The notes: a model not told the origin generated them from the sequence alone. A stretch of 38,333 bases of DNA from Planctomycetales bacterium (GCA_027452145.1 DAIDHB010000202.1:1-38333); one strand, 5' to 3'; positions 25,716-34,163 are shown, numbered from the stretch's first letter. Translations and numbers: made by a program.

Positions 25716-26969
25716 ATGGCGAGTGGTTGCAAGTACGTGATCGTGATCCCCGACGGTGCGGCGGACGAGCCGTTCGAGGGGCTCGGTGGAAAGACAGCGC
25801 TCCAGGCGGCGGCGATCCCCGAAATGGACCGCGTCGCGCGGGACGGGATCGTCGGGCGGTCGCGGAACGTCCCCGACCGGTTCCTGCCGGCCAGCGACGT
25901 CGCGACGCTCAGCCTGTTCGGGTATGACCCTGAGCAATACTACACCGGCCGGGCCCCGCTGGAGGCCGCCGCGATGGGGATCGCGCTGGGCCCCGACGAC
26001 TGGGCAATCCGCTGCAACCTGATGACCGTCCTCGACGGCCGGCTAACCGACTTCACCGCCGGCCACATCACCAGCGAGGAAGGCCGCCCGCTGGTCGAGG
26101 CGATCCACGCCGGGCTCAGCCGGCCGGGGATCGAGTTCCACCCCGGTGTCAGCTACCGCAACCTGATGATTTACCGCGGGAATGCCGGCGAGCGCCCGTT
26201 CGGCGACCAGACCGTGACCGACCCGCCGCACGACCACCCCGATCAGCCCGCCGCCGATCACCTGCCGCGCGGGCCCGGTGCCGACCTGCTCCGCGACCTG
26301 ATGAGCCGGGCGACGCCGATCCTTGCCTCCCATCCCGTGAACCAGGCTCGGATCGCCGCCGGCAAGCGGCCGGCCAACGCCATCTGGCTCTGGGGCCAGG
26401 GCCGGGCGCCGAGCATGCCCAGGTTCGCCGAGGTCCACGGCCTGAAGGGCGCGATCATCTCGGCCGTCGACCTGGTGCGCGGCGTCGGCGTGCTCGCCGG
26501 TTGGACCCGCATCGACGTCCCTGGCGCGACCGGATACCTCGACACCGACTACGACGCCAAGGGCCGCGCCGGGATCGCCGCGCTCGACGACTTCGACATC
26601 GTCTGCGTGCACGTCGAGGCGCCCGACGAGGCCAGCCACGAGGGCCGGGCCGATGCCAAGGTCCAGGCCATCGAGCGGATCGACCAGGCCATCGTCGGCC
26701 CGCTGCGCCGGGCACTCGAGGCTCGCGGGCAAGAGTGGCGCCTGGTGATCTCCCCCGACCACTCGACCCTGCTCCGCACCCGCGCCCACGACCGCGCGCC
26801 GGTTGCCTGGGCGATGGCCGGCACCGGCCTGCCCGCGTCGGGACGGTCCTACAGCGAGGCCGACGCCAGCCAGCCGGGCTGCCCCGCCTTCGACCAGGGC
26901 TTCCGCCTGATGGAGCGCTTCCTCGACCTGGGATGGGACGGTCGAGCCACGGAGAACGTCGGGCGATGA
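25716..26969 (+). CDS. apgM: Phosphoglycerate-mutase-like protein, probable homoserine kinase
   Basis: A 417-residue alkaline-phosphatase-superfamily protein of the archaeal-type cofactor-independent phosphoglycerate mutase family (ApgM). Metal and phosphoserine residues are visible: Asp13 in VIPDGAAD, Ser60 in PASDVATLSLFGYDP, HVEAPDEASHEGRAD, and ISPDHSTLLRTRAHDRAPV. A subset of this family has been proposed to act as homoserine kinase in threonine synthesis (TIGR02535-type). The adjacent aspartate kinase, 73 bases downstream on the same strand, favours that assignment here, with glycolytic mutase as the alternative. The ATG at 25716 leaves the family start MASGCKYVIVIPDG intact. Confidence 0.85.
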   Translation: MASGCKYVIVIPDGAADEPFEGLGGKTALQAAAIPEMDRVARDGIVGRSRNVPDRFLPASDVATLSLFGYDPEQYYTGRAPLEAAAMGIALGPDDWAIRCNLMTVLDGRLTDFTAGHITSEEGRPLVEAIHAGLSRPGIEFHPGVSYRNLMIYRGNAGERPFGDQTVTDPPHDHPDQPAADHLPRGPGADLLRDLMSRATPILASHPVNQARIAAGKRPANAIWLWGQGRAPSMPRFAEVHGLKGAIISAVDLVRGVGVLAGWTRIDVPGATGYLDTDYDAKGRAGIAALDDFDIVCVHVEAPDEASHEGRADAKVQAIERIDQAIVGPLRRALEARGQEWRLVISPDHSTLLRTRAHDRAPVAWAMAGTGLPASGRSYSEADASQPGCPAFDQGFRLMERFLDLGWDGRATENVGR

Positions 26970-27042
26970 TCGGCATCCCGATCCGATCCTCTCTCGCCCC
27001 TCGCCCCTAACTCCTCGCCCCTGCTGAAAGGGAGCACCGACC

Positions 27043-28827
27043 TTGCCTTTGCTCGTGCAGAAATTCGGCGGCACCAGCGTCGCCGACTCGGACAAGATCC
27101 TCGCCGCGGCGCGGCGGGCCATCCAGGCCCATAACCGCGGCGACCGCGTCCTGATGGTGGTCTCCGCGCGCGGCCACACCACCGACGAGCTGATCGCCCT
27201 GGCCAAGGAGATCACCGAGACGCCCCCGGCGCGCGAGATGGACATGCTCCTCTCCACGGGCGAGCAGGTCAGCGTCGCCCTGATGGCAATGGCCATCGAG
27301 AGCCTGGGCGTCCCCGCGATCAGCTTCACCGGCGCCCAGATCGGCCTCGTCACGGATAGCTTCCACACCAAGGCGCGGATCCGCAACATCTCGACCGAGC
27401 GGATGGTCCAGGCCCTGAACGACGGCAAAATCGTGATCGTGGCCGGATTTCAGGGGGTCGACGAGCATTACAACATTACAACGCTGGGCCGGGGCGGCTC
27501 GGACACGACCGCGGTGGCCCTGGCCGCAGTCCTGGGCGCCGACGGCTGCGAGATCTACACCGACGTCGACGGGGTCTACACCACCGACCCGAGGATCGTC
27601 CCCGAGGCGAGGAAGATCGACCGGATCAGCTACGACGAGATGCTCGAACTGGCCAGCCTGGGCGCCGGGGTGATGCACTCGCGCTCGATCGAGTTCGCCA
27701 AGAAATATGGCGTGCCGATCCACGTCCGCAGCTCGTTCTCCGACGCGCCCGGCACCTGGATCGTCGGCGAGGGCGACGCGAAGCGGCTGGGAGTCGCCGT
27801 CAGCGGCGCGGCGCTCGCCCGGGACGAGGCGCGGATCACGATCCAGGGCGTCCCCGACCGGCCCGGTGTGGTCCACGGCATCTTCCGCACCATTGGCGCA
27901 GCCAAGATCGTCGTCGACATGATCGTCCAGAACGTCTCCACCGGCGGCGTGGCCGAGGTCAGTTTCACCGTCGCGAAGGGCGACCTGCCCGAGACCCTCC
28001 GCGCCGCCGAGGCTGCGGCCCGCGAATGCGGCGCCACCGGCGTCACGCATGAATCCGACGTCGCGAAGGTCTCCGTGGTCGGCCTGGGCATGCGCACGCA
28101 TACCGGCGTCGCCACGGCGATGTTCGAGGCCCTGGCCGCCGCCGGAATCAATATCCAGATGATCACGACGAGCGAGATCAAGATCAGCGTTCTGGTCGAC
28201 CGGGCCTCCGCGGTCCCCGCGCTGCGGGCGGTTCACGAGGCGTTCCAGCTCGACCGCCAGGCACTCGACCAGGGCGCCTTCGTCCCATCCCGGCCCGGGT
28301 CGGTCATGAACCTCGTGCCGCTGGCCGAGGCCGAGGGCACGCCGGGCACCGAAGCCCGGGCGCTGGGCATGGAGGACCTCGTGATCGGCGGCGTCGAGCT
28401 GGACGAGTCGCAGGCGAGGATCTCGGTGTTCGGCGTCCCCGACCGGCCCGGCTACGCCGCGAAGGTCTTCCGCTCCATCGCCGACGCCGGCGTCTTCGTC
28501 GACATGATCGTGCAGAACATCGGGCTGGCGGGCGACTCGGTCCTGTCGTTCACCGTCCCGCGCGAGTCGGCCGAGCGTGCGGCCCGCGCCGCCGAGGCCG
28601 CCGGGGCGCGCGACGTCGCCGTCGAGCCGACGCTGGCGAAGCTCTCGGTCATCGGCGTCGGCATGCGCACGCACACCGGCGTCGCTACCCGCATGTTCGC
28701 CGCCCTGGCCGAGCGCGGGATCAACGTCAACCTGATCAATACCAGCGAGGTCCGGATCAACGTCGGCACCGACGTCGCACGCGGCCGCGAGGGCCTCGAA
28801 TGCCTCCGCCAGGCGTTTGCCCTGTAG
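27043..28827 (+). CDS. lysC: Aspartate kinase with four ACT domains
   Basis: A 594-residue aspartokinase, first step of lysine, threonine and methionine synthesis (aspartate to aspartyl phosphate). The kinase domain (1-~250) starts with LVQKFGGTSVADS and contains STGEQVSVALMAMA, GRGGSDTTAVALAAVLGA and YTDVDGVYTTDPR. The regulatory part is doubled: two tandem ACT pairs (about 265-410 and 450-594), each with a QGVPDRPGVV or FGVPDRPGYA entry and a VGMRTHTGVAT segment. Ordinary aspartokinases of ~400 residues have one pair; the four-ACT layout is known from cyanobacteria and relatives and usually gives lysine/threonine feedback control. The start is TTG at 27043, with AGGGAG eight bases upstream and the conserved QKFGGTS four residues in. 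Confidence 0.96.
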   Translation: MPLLVQKFGGTSVADSDKILAAARRAIQAHNRGDRVLMVVSARGHTTDELIALAKEITETPPAREMDMLLSTGEQVSVALMAMAIESLGVPAISFTGAQIGLVTDSFHTKARIRNISTERMVQALNDGKIVIVAGFQGVDEHYNITTLGRGGSDTTAVALAAVLGADGCEIYTDVDGVYTTDPRIVPEARKIDRISYDEMLELASLGAGVMHSRSIEFAKKYGVPIHVRSSFSDAPGTWIVGEGDAKRLGVAVSGAALARDEARITIQGVPDRPGVVHGIFRTIGAAKIVVDMIVQNVSTGGVAEVSFTVAKGDLPETLRAAEAAARECGATGVTHESDVAKVSVVGLGMRTHTGVATAMFEALAAAGINIQMITTSEIKISVLVDRASAVPALRAVHEAFQLDRQALDQGAFVPSRPGSVMNLVPLAEAEGTPGTEARALGMEDLVIGGVELDESQARISVFGVPDRPGYAAKVFRSIADAGVFVDMIVQNIGLAGDSVLSFTVPRESAERAARAAEAAGARDVAVEPTLAKLSVIGVGMRTHTGVATRMFAALAERGINVNLINTSEVRINVGTDVARGREGLECLRQAFAL

Positions 28828-28860
28828 CACCTCGTCGGGAGGCGCGGAATCGGTCCTCGT

Positions 28861-28914
28861 AGGGTGGGCATCGCCCACAGGTCGAGGCCTCGAATTGGTG
28901 GGCAATGCCCACCC
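28861..28914. repeat. REP-like nested palindrome
   Basis: GGGTGGGCATCGCCCAC (28862-28878) and GTGGGCAATGCCCACCC (28898-28914) form inverted arms that match at 16 of 17 positions. A perfect 12-bp palindrome TCGAGGCCTCGA (28882-28893) sits between them. Each arm is itself nearly palindromic around GGGCAnnGCCC. The whole unit can fold into a long hairpin. It lies between lysC and argG, where REP elements usually sit. It may be a target of the REP-type transposase at 141-1136, although no second copy was found in the window. Confidence 0.7.
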
Positions 28915-28964
28915 GACATCGAATCATTACTACTCAATCGTAACAGCGAGAAAGCGAGTCATCC

Positions 28965-30239
28965 GTGGCGAGTGCATCGGGCGGGCAGCGTGAGAAGGTG
29001 GTCCTGGCGTACAGCGGCGGGCTCGATACCTCCGTCGCCGTCAAGTGGATCAACGAAACGTACAACATGGACGTCGTCGCCTACACCTGCGACCTGGGGC
29101 AGGGGCAGGACATCGAGGCGATCCGCCAAAAGGCGCTGCGCACCGGCGCGATCGACGCCATCGCCGAGGACGCGCGAAACCTGTTCGTCGATTACTTCGC
29201 CTTCCCGTCGCTGGCTGCCGGCGCGCTCTACGAGGGCAAGTACCCGCTGGCCACGGCGCTCGGCCGCCCGCTGATCGCGCAGCTCATGGTGCGGGTCGCG
29301 CGCGAGCACGGCGCAACCGCGGTGGCCCACGGCTGCACCGGCAAGGGGAACGACCAGGTCCGCTTCGACGTGACCTTCCAGACGCTCGCCCCCGATCTGA
29401 AGATCATCGCCCCGGTGCGCGAGTGGAAGTGGACGCGGACCCAGGAGCTCGAGTTCGCCGCAAAGCACGGCATCGAGGTCGAGGCGACGAAAAAGTCGAT
29501 CTTCAGCACCGACCAGAACCTGTGGGGCCGGTCGATCGAGGCCGGCATCCTCGAGGACCCCTGGGTCGAGCCCCCGCCCGAGACGTTCCAGTGGACCGCG
29601 GATCCCGCGACGGCCCCCGACCAGGCCGAGGAGGTCGAGATCACCTTCGACCGCGGTCGGCCGGTCGGACTGAACGGCCGCGAGCTCGACGGCGTCGAAC
29701 TGATCAACGAGCTCAACGCGATCGCCGGCCGCCACGGCGTCGGCCGGATCGACCACATCGAGAACCGCCTGGTCGGCATCAAGTCGCGCGAGATCTACGA
29801 GGCACCGGCCGCCGTCGTGCTCCACGAGGCGCACCGCGAGATCGAGTTCCTCACGCTGTCGAAGGAGTCGCTGCGGTTCAAGACTCAGGTCAGCCAGACC
29901 TATGCCGACCTGATTTACAACGGCCTGTGGTTCAGCCAGCTCCACCAGGACCTGATGGCGTTCACCGTGTCGAACCAGCAGTATGTCTCGGGCACGGCGC
30001 GGATCAAGCTGTTCAAGGGGCACGCGCAGATCGTCGGCCGCAAGAGCGAACACAGCCTGTATCGCCACGAGCTGGCGACCTACGAGGAAGGCGACCAGTA
30101 CGACGCCTCGGCCGCGCTGGGGTTCATCAAGATCCACGGCCTGGGCCAGACCACGCAGGCGAAGCACCAGCTCCTCACCGGCGAGGGGAGCCGTCGGCTC
30201 GAGCTGCCCAGCATTATCCCGCCATCGCGGGCCGAGTGA
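28965..30239 (+). CDS. argG: Argininosuccinate synthase
   Basis: A 424-residue enzyme joining citrulline and aspartate with ATP to give argininosuccinate. The ATP-binding block VVLAYSGGLDTSVAVKWI and the conserved YTCDLGQGQD, AHGCTGKGNDQVRFD and SIFSTDQNLWGRSIEAGILEDPW blocks are all present. The length is a little above the usual ~400 residues, mainly from the C-terminal extension. The start is GTG at 28965, ten or so residues before the ATP-binding motif; the ribosome site (GAGAAAGCGAG) is weak. It stands apart from other arginine genes and follows the REP-like repeat. Confidence 0.97.
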   Translation: MASASGGQREKVVLAYSGGLDTSVAVKWINETYNMDVVAYTCDLGQGQDIEAIRQKALRTGAIDAIAEDARNLFVDYFAFPSLAAGALYEGKYPLATALGRPLIAQLMVRVAREHGATAVAHGCTGKGNDQVRFDVTFQTLAPDLKIIAPVREWKWTRTQELEFAAKHGIEVEATKKSIFSTDQNLWGRSIEAGILEDPWVEPPPETFQWTADPATAPDQAEEVEITFDRGRPVGLNGRELDGVELINELNAIAGRHGVGRIDHIENRLVGIKSREIYEAPAAVVLHEAHREIEFLTLSKESLRFKTQVSQTYADLIYNGLWFSQLHQDLMAFTVSNQQYVSGTARIKLFKGHAQIVGRKSEHSLYRHELATYEEGDQYDASAALGFIKIHGLGQTTQAKHQLLTGEGSRRLELPSIIPPSRAE

Positions 30240-30354
30240 CGGCGAGTCTGACGCCGCTACGACCCCGGCCGGCTCGATTCGCTGATCGATCGCCCCGCCG
30301 CAACCCCGCCCCGGGCCGTATCGGGCGGGAGTACCAACCAGCGCAGCAGTCTCG

Positions 30355-30384
30355 CTGACCGGAGAGCGGCAAATTGTGTAGCAT
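30355..30384 (+). promoter_or_regulatory. Candidate promoter of the toxin-antitoxin pair
   Basis: CTGACC (30355-30360), an 18-base spacer and TAGCAT (30379-30384) form a plausible promoter, about 40 bases before the antitoxin start. Each hexamer matches the consensus at four positions. The -10 box overlaps the left half of the palindrome at 30380-30397. Confidence 0.45.
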
Positions 30385-30397
30385 CGAATTCGATGCT
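30380..30397. promoter_or_regulatory. 18-bp perfect palindrome, candidate antitoxin operator
   Basis: AGCATCGAATTCGATGCT is an exact 18-bp palindrome 27 bases before the antitoxin ATG. Phd/YefM antitoxins usually bind palindromes overlapping their own promoter and repress it with the toxin as co-repressor. Its overlap with the -10 box fits that scheme. Confidence 0.6.
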
Positions 30398-30424
30398 CGA
30401 TCGTCGCGAACCCCGGAGGCTCCC

Positions 30425-30721
30425 ATGAACCTCAGCCACGACATCCAGTCGCTGACCGATTTCAAGCGCAGGACTCCGGAGTTTCTTCGCCGCCTGAAGC
30501 GGACCGGGAACCCGGTGGTCCTGACAATCAACGGCAAGGCCGAGCTGGTAGTGCAGGACGCCGCGTCGTATCAGCGGCTTTTCGACCTCGCCGAGCGGTT
30601 GGAGACGATCCAGGCGGTCAAGGAGGGCCTGGCATCCGCCGAACGGGGTGAGGGCCGGCCGATGGACGATGTGTTCGACGCACTTGAGAAGGAACTCCAC
30701 GGGACGACATTCCGCGAATGA
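30425..30721 (+). CDS. Phd/YefM-family antitoxin
   Basis: A 98-residue antitoxin. The Phd/YefM fold is visible in residues 9-52: SLTDFKRRTPEFLRRLKRTGNPVVLTINGKAELVVQDAASYQRL, where the SLTDFKRRTP helix and the VLTINGKAELVV strand pair make the DNA-binding dimer. The C-terminal part (KEGLASAERGEGRPMDDVFDALEKELHG) is acidic and should wrap the toxin. The ATG at 30425 has GGAGG upstream. The stop overlaps the toxin start by four bases (ATGA), the usual coupling in this class. Transcription is probably autoregulated through the palindrome just upstream. Confidence 0.92.
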   Translation: MNLSHDIQSLTDFKRRTPEFLRRLKRTGNPVVLTINGKAELVVQDAASYQRLFDLAERLETIQAVKEGLASAERGEGRPMDDVFDALEKELHGTTFRE

Positions 30722-31089
30722 CCTATCGCGTCGTCATCGAGCCGCGGGCTGAGCGGGATAATCGAGTGGCTGCGCTTTGGATTCTGGGCCAGTCGAGATC
30801 GAAAAGGACCGTCATGGGCTGGGCGAGGCGTCTTCGAGCAGCCATCGCGACGCTTAAGGACTTCCCGCAGCGCTGTCCGGTCGACCCAGACTCGGATGCC
30901 TACGGACAGGAAGTCAGGGTATTGCTCCCCGGACGGCGGCCGGGCGTGAATCGCGTGCTGTTCGCAATCCGCGGCGGCACGGTACACGTGCTGACACTGC
31001 GGCACGCGTCGCGTCGCAGCCTCGCCGAGGAGATGGCTGACGAAGGGCCAGAAGAAGTGGATGACGGTTCTCCCTCACCGGCTCACTGA
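30718..31089 (+). CDS. ParE/RelE-family toxin
   Basis: A 123-residue toxin of the RelE/ParE superfamily: MTYRVVIEPRAERDNRVAALWI at the start, WARRLRAAIATLKDFPQRCPV in the middle (36-56) and the core strands EVRVLLPGRRPGVNRVLFAI and GGTVHVLTLRHASRRSL. ParE members poison gyrase and RelE members cut ribosome-bound mRNA; the sequence alone does not settle which applies. The residues beyond about 105 are acidic and may be dispensable. It overlaps its antitoxin by four bases. The gene looks intact, so the pair is probably functional. Confidence 0.9.
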   Translation: MTYRVVIEPRAERDNRVAALWILGQSRSKRTVMGWARRLRAAIATLKDFPQRCPVDPDSDAYGQEVRVLLPGRRPGVNRVLFAIRGGTVHVLTLRHASRRSLAEEMADEGPEEVDDGSPSPAH

Positions 31090-31187
31090 CCCTCGACAGC
31101 GGCGTGGGGACCCGACTGGCAGACCGACCTGGCAGACCAAACACACGCCGTCATCGCCGCGTCGCCAACAAGCTGCGATGGAAGCCT

Positions 31188-31215
31188 TTGACAGCCAGGC
31201 CGGTTGTGGTAGCAT
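31188..31215 (+). promoter_or_regulatory. Promoter of the TPR/alpha-CTD gene
   Basis: A consensus TTGACA (31188-31193), a 16-base spacer and TAGCAT (31210-31215) form a good sigma70-type promoter. The predicted transcript would start near 31222 and have a leader of about 56 bases. TAGCAT also appears as the -10 box of the neighbouring toxin-antitoxin promoter. Confidence 0.65.
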
Positions 31216-31277
31216 GCTTAGTTCGTCCGCCGTGAACTGGCGGGCGGATTCGACAGGTGACTGGGAGAGACGACGGC

Positions 31278-32609
31278 ATGCCCGAGATGATGACCACCGA
31301 CGTCCGTGCGATCATGGATCGGACCCCGTTCGACGTCGCCGCCGTGGCCGACCTGCGCGAGTTGCTCAATCGCGACCCGTCCCGATACCGGACGCTCCGC
31401 GAGGCCATCGCCAATATCAGGGAGCGCGAGAAGAAGGAGCCGATCGCCGAGTCCCACCTGCGGCTGGGCGTCGGCGAGGTGCTGCTCGGCCGGTACAACT
31501 CCGGGCTCGAGCAGTTGAAGAAGGCCGGCGAGGTCGGGATGGCGTACTTCTTCCGCGGGCTCGCGCTGGAGAACCAGCAGCGGTATGACCAGGCCGCTGA
31601 GGCTTTTGCCCACGCTCACAAGCTCGGCTACGACGCCAAATCGTCCGAGCTGCACCGCGCCGGCGCCCTGCGTCGCGCCGGACACCTCCAGGAGGCGCGA
31701 AAGATCATCGCCGCTCAGGAGAAGAGCGGCGGCTCCTCCGCCGAGTTCCACTTCCAGAAGGGCTGCCTGCTCGCCGCCGACGGCGAGCTCGCGCAGGCCG
31801 CGGCCGAATTCGAGAAGGCCCTCGCCATCGACAAGGAGCACAACGGAGCCCTGTTCGAGCTGGCCTACATCAACGACATCCACGGCAACGACGAGGTCGC
31901 CGTCGATTTCTACCGCCGATGCACCGAGCGGCCCCCCGTGCCTCTGGCCGCCTGGATCAATCTCGGCATCCTCTACGAGGATGAGATGCGGTTCCGCGAG
32001 GCCGAGCAGTGCTATCGCCAGGTCCTCGCGCACGACCCGAACCATCCCCGCGCCCGGCTGTTCGTTAAGGACTGCCAGGCCAGCAAGGGGATGTACTACG
32101 ACGAGGAGGCCGAGCGCGGATATACCGTGCTCAAGCAGCTCCACGAGATCCCGGTCACGGATTTCGAGCTGTCGGTCCGCAGCCGGAATTGCCTGCGGAA
32201 GATGAACATCCGCACGCTCGGCGACCTGACCCGCACCACCGAGGCCGCGCTCCTGGCCAGCAAGAACTTCGGCGAGACCTCGCTCGCCGAGATCAAGGAG
32301 ATGATGCAGGCCAAGGGCCTGCGGCTGGGCATGGCGCTCGAGGGGAACGACCGGCCCCACGACCACCGGATCGAGCCGCCCCAGGAAGTCCCGCCCGAGA
32401 TGCAGGCCATGCTGGCCAAGCCGATCGGCGACCTCAACCTGTCGGTGCGGGCGCGCAAGTGCATGAGCAAGCTGAATATCTCGTCGATCGGCGATCTGCT
32501 CAAGCACACCGGCGACGAGCTGCTGGAGTGCAAGAACTTCGGCATCACGTCGCTCAACGAGGTCCGCGAGAAGCTGACCGGCATGGGGCTGAAGCTCAAG
32601 AACGACTGA
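31278..32609 (+). CDS. TPR protein with two RNA polymerase alpha C-terminal domains
   Basis: A 443-residue fusion. Residues ~55-270 are TPR-like helical repeats (for example EFHFQKGCLLAADGELAQAAAEFEKAL). They are followed by two RNA polymerase alpha-CTD domains, 291-351 and 381-441. The DNA-contacting Arg265 of E. coli alpha is Arg301 in the first (SVRSRNCL) and Arg391 in the second (SVRARKCM). Asn268 is kept only in the first (Asn304) and is Lys394 in the second. Ser299 is kept in both (Ser335, Ser425), while Lys298 is Thr in both. There is no alpha N-terminal assembly domain, so it is not a polymerase subunit. A role as DNA-binding or polymerase-tethering regulator with TPR partners is inferred. 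GGGAGAG precedes the ATG at 31278. Confidence 0.88.
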   Translation: MPEMMTTDVRAIMDRTPFDVAAVADLRELLNRDPSRYRTLREAIANIREREKKEPIAESHLRLGVGEVLLGRYNSGLEQLKKAGEVGMAYFFRGLALENQQRYDQAAEAFAHAHKLGYDAKSSELHRAGALRRAGHLQEARKIIAAQEKSGGSSAEFHFQKGCLLAADGELAQAAAEFEKALAIDKEHNGALFELAYINDIHGNDEVAVDFYRRCTERPPVPLAAWINLGILYEDEMRFREAEQCYRQVLAHDPNHPRARLFVKDCQASKGMYYDEEAERGYTVLKQLHEIPVTDFELSVRSRNCLRKMNIRTLGDLTRTTEAALLASKNFGETSLAEIKEMMQAKGLRLGMALEGNDRPHDHRIEPPQEVPPEMQAMLAKPIGDLNLSVRARKCMSKLNISSIGDLLKHTGDELLECKNFGITSLNEVREKLTGMGLKLKND

Positions 32610-32615
32610 GTGGGC

Positions 32616-32649
32616 GGTCAGTGATCAGTGGTCAGTGATCAGTGGTCAG
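32616..32649. repeat. 14-bp tandem repeat
   Basis: GGTCAGTGATCAGT is repeated exactly 2.4 times directly after the stop of the TPR/alpha-CTD gene. The unit contains the palindrome ACTGATCAGT-like TGATCA. It has no spacers, so it is not CRISPR. A slippage-prone spacer element or terminator relic is possible. Confidence 0.8.
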
Positions 32650-32884
32650 CAAATAAGGACGGGCGCAGGGCCAGACTGAAGGTTACCCGCGTCGACGTTC
32701 GCCTCCGTCTACGCGAGAGACCTTCGGCCGGGCTTCCCGGCGGGGTCGGAGACCCGCGCCAAACCGCACCGGACCCGACGCGACGCGACGGATCCGCCGA
32801 TCGATCGACCCTCCACCCGCTGGGCCGGGCGTCCCGGACGACCCGGCCCGCGGCCGTTTCAGCTTCCTGCACGCGGAGCGATCC

Positions 32885-34033
32885 TTGACCGCATTGACCC
32901 GACATCCCGACGCGGCCGCGCCGAGCCGGATCCGGTTCGCGGTGACGACGAGCGACCCCGGGTCCTCCGCGCGGACGGGACGGCTCGAGACACCGCACGG
33001 TCCCGTCGAGACCCCGGCGTTCATGCCCGTCGGGACGCAGGCCACGGTCAAGGGAGTTCTGCCCGATCAGCTCGCCGCGACCGGCTCGCGGATGATCCTC
33101 GCCAACACGTTCCACCTGGCCCTCCGACCGGGTGAGGAGGTGGTCGCTCGCGCCGGCGGCTTGCACCGCTTCATGGGCTGGGACGGCCCGATCCTGACCG
33201 ACTCGGGCGGGTTCCAGGTCTTCAGCCTGGCGGCGCGGAACAAGGTGAGCGACTCGGGCGTCGTGTTCCGTTCGCACCTCGACGGCAGCCTGCTCGAGCT
33301 GACGCCCGAGCGAGCCACGGCCATCCAGGAGGCCCTGGGCGCCGACGTCGCGATGTGCTTCGACCACTGCCCGGCCCTGCCGGCCTCGAAGGAGACGGTT
33401 GCCGATGCCGTGCGCCGGACGATCGCCTGGGCGTCGCGGTGCAAGGACGCGCACCGCCGGCCCGATCAGTCGCTCTTCGGCATCGTCCAGGGCGGGTCGC
33501 ACGCCGACCTGCGGGCCGAGTGCGCCGAGGCCCTGATCGCCATGGACTTCGAGGGCTACGCCGTCGGCGGAGTCAGCGTCGGCGAGGGCCGCGACGAGGT
33601 TCGCCGGGCGCTCGAGGTCACGACGCACCTGCTCCCCGCCGACCGCCCGCGCTACCTGATGGGCGTCGGCCGGCCTCAGGATATCCTGACCGCGGTTGCC
33701 ACCGGAATCGACATGTTCGACTGCGTGATGCCGACGCGCAACGGCCGGAACGCCACCTGCTTCTCCGAGGCCGGGCCGGTCAAGCTCCGCAACGCGTCTC
33801 ATCGCAACGACTTACGACCGATCGAGGAGGGTTGCGACTGCCTCGCATGCCGGCGGTTCAGCCGGTGTTACCTGCGGCACCTGTTCATCGCCGGCGAGAT
33901 GCTCGGCCCGATCCTGGCGACGCTCCACAACCTGAGGTACCTCCAGCGGCTGATGGCGAGAATCCGCCAGGCGATCTTGGAGGGTCGGTTCGTCCAGTTG
34001 CAGGCAGAACTTCTTGAAGCTTCAGGACCCTAG
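32885..34033 (+). CDS. tgt: Queuine tRNA-ribosyltransferase (TGT)
   Basis: A 382-residue tRNA-guanine transglycosylase that swaps guanine 34 for preQ1 in Asp, Asn, His and Tyr tRNAs. The active-site residues align with known enzymes: general-base Asp106 in [10 protein letters not shown] and nucleophile Asp279 in [16 protein letters not shown]. Zinc ligands are Cys317, Cys319, Cys322 and His348. The [12 protein letters not shown] and GGVSVGEG blocks are also present. The start is TTG at 32885, with GGAG about eight bases upstream; no in-frame ATG lies before the conserved core. It heads the tgt-yajC-secDF cluster found in many bacteria. Confidence 0.95.
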   Translation: MTALTRHPDAAAPSRIRFAVTTSDPGSSARTGRLETPHGPVETPAFMPVGTQATVKGVLPDQLAATGSRMILANTFHLALRPGEEVVARAGGLHRFMGWDGPILTDSGGFQVFSLAARNKVSDSGVVFRSHLDGSLLELTPERATAIQEALGADVAMCFDHCPALPASKETVADAVRRTIAWASRCKDAHRRPDQSLFGIVQGGSHADLRAECAEALIAMDFEGYAVGGVSVGEGRDEVRRALEVTTHLLPADRPRYLMGVGRPQDILTAVATGIDMFDCVMPTRNGRNATCFSEAGPVKLRNASHRNDLRPIEEGCDCLACRRFSRCYLRHLFIAGEMLGPILATLHNLRYLQRLMARIRQAILEGRFVQLQAELLEASGP

Positions 34034-34163
34034 GCGTTAGAGTGCATCGAGGCGAGGCCGAGTCCGTCGCGGCTCGACGCCCGGATTCCGCCGCGGGCGA
34101 CCGGGGACGCGCCCGGCTATCCACGTTCTTGACGAGCCGGCACAGCCGGATGGTTCATTGAAT

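Noticed and set aside
32616..32649. Short repeat considered as CRISPR
   Set aside because: Contiguous 14-bp units without spacers and no cas genes nearby.
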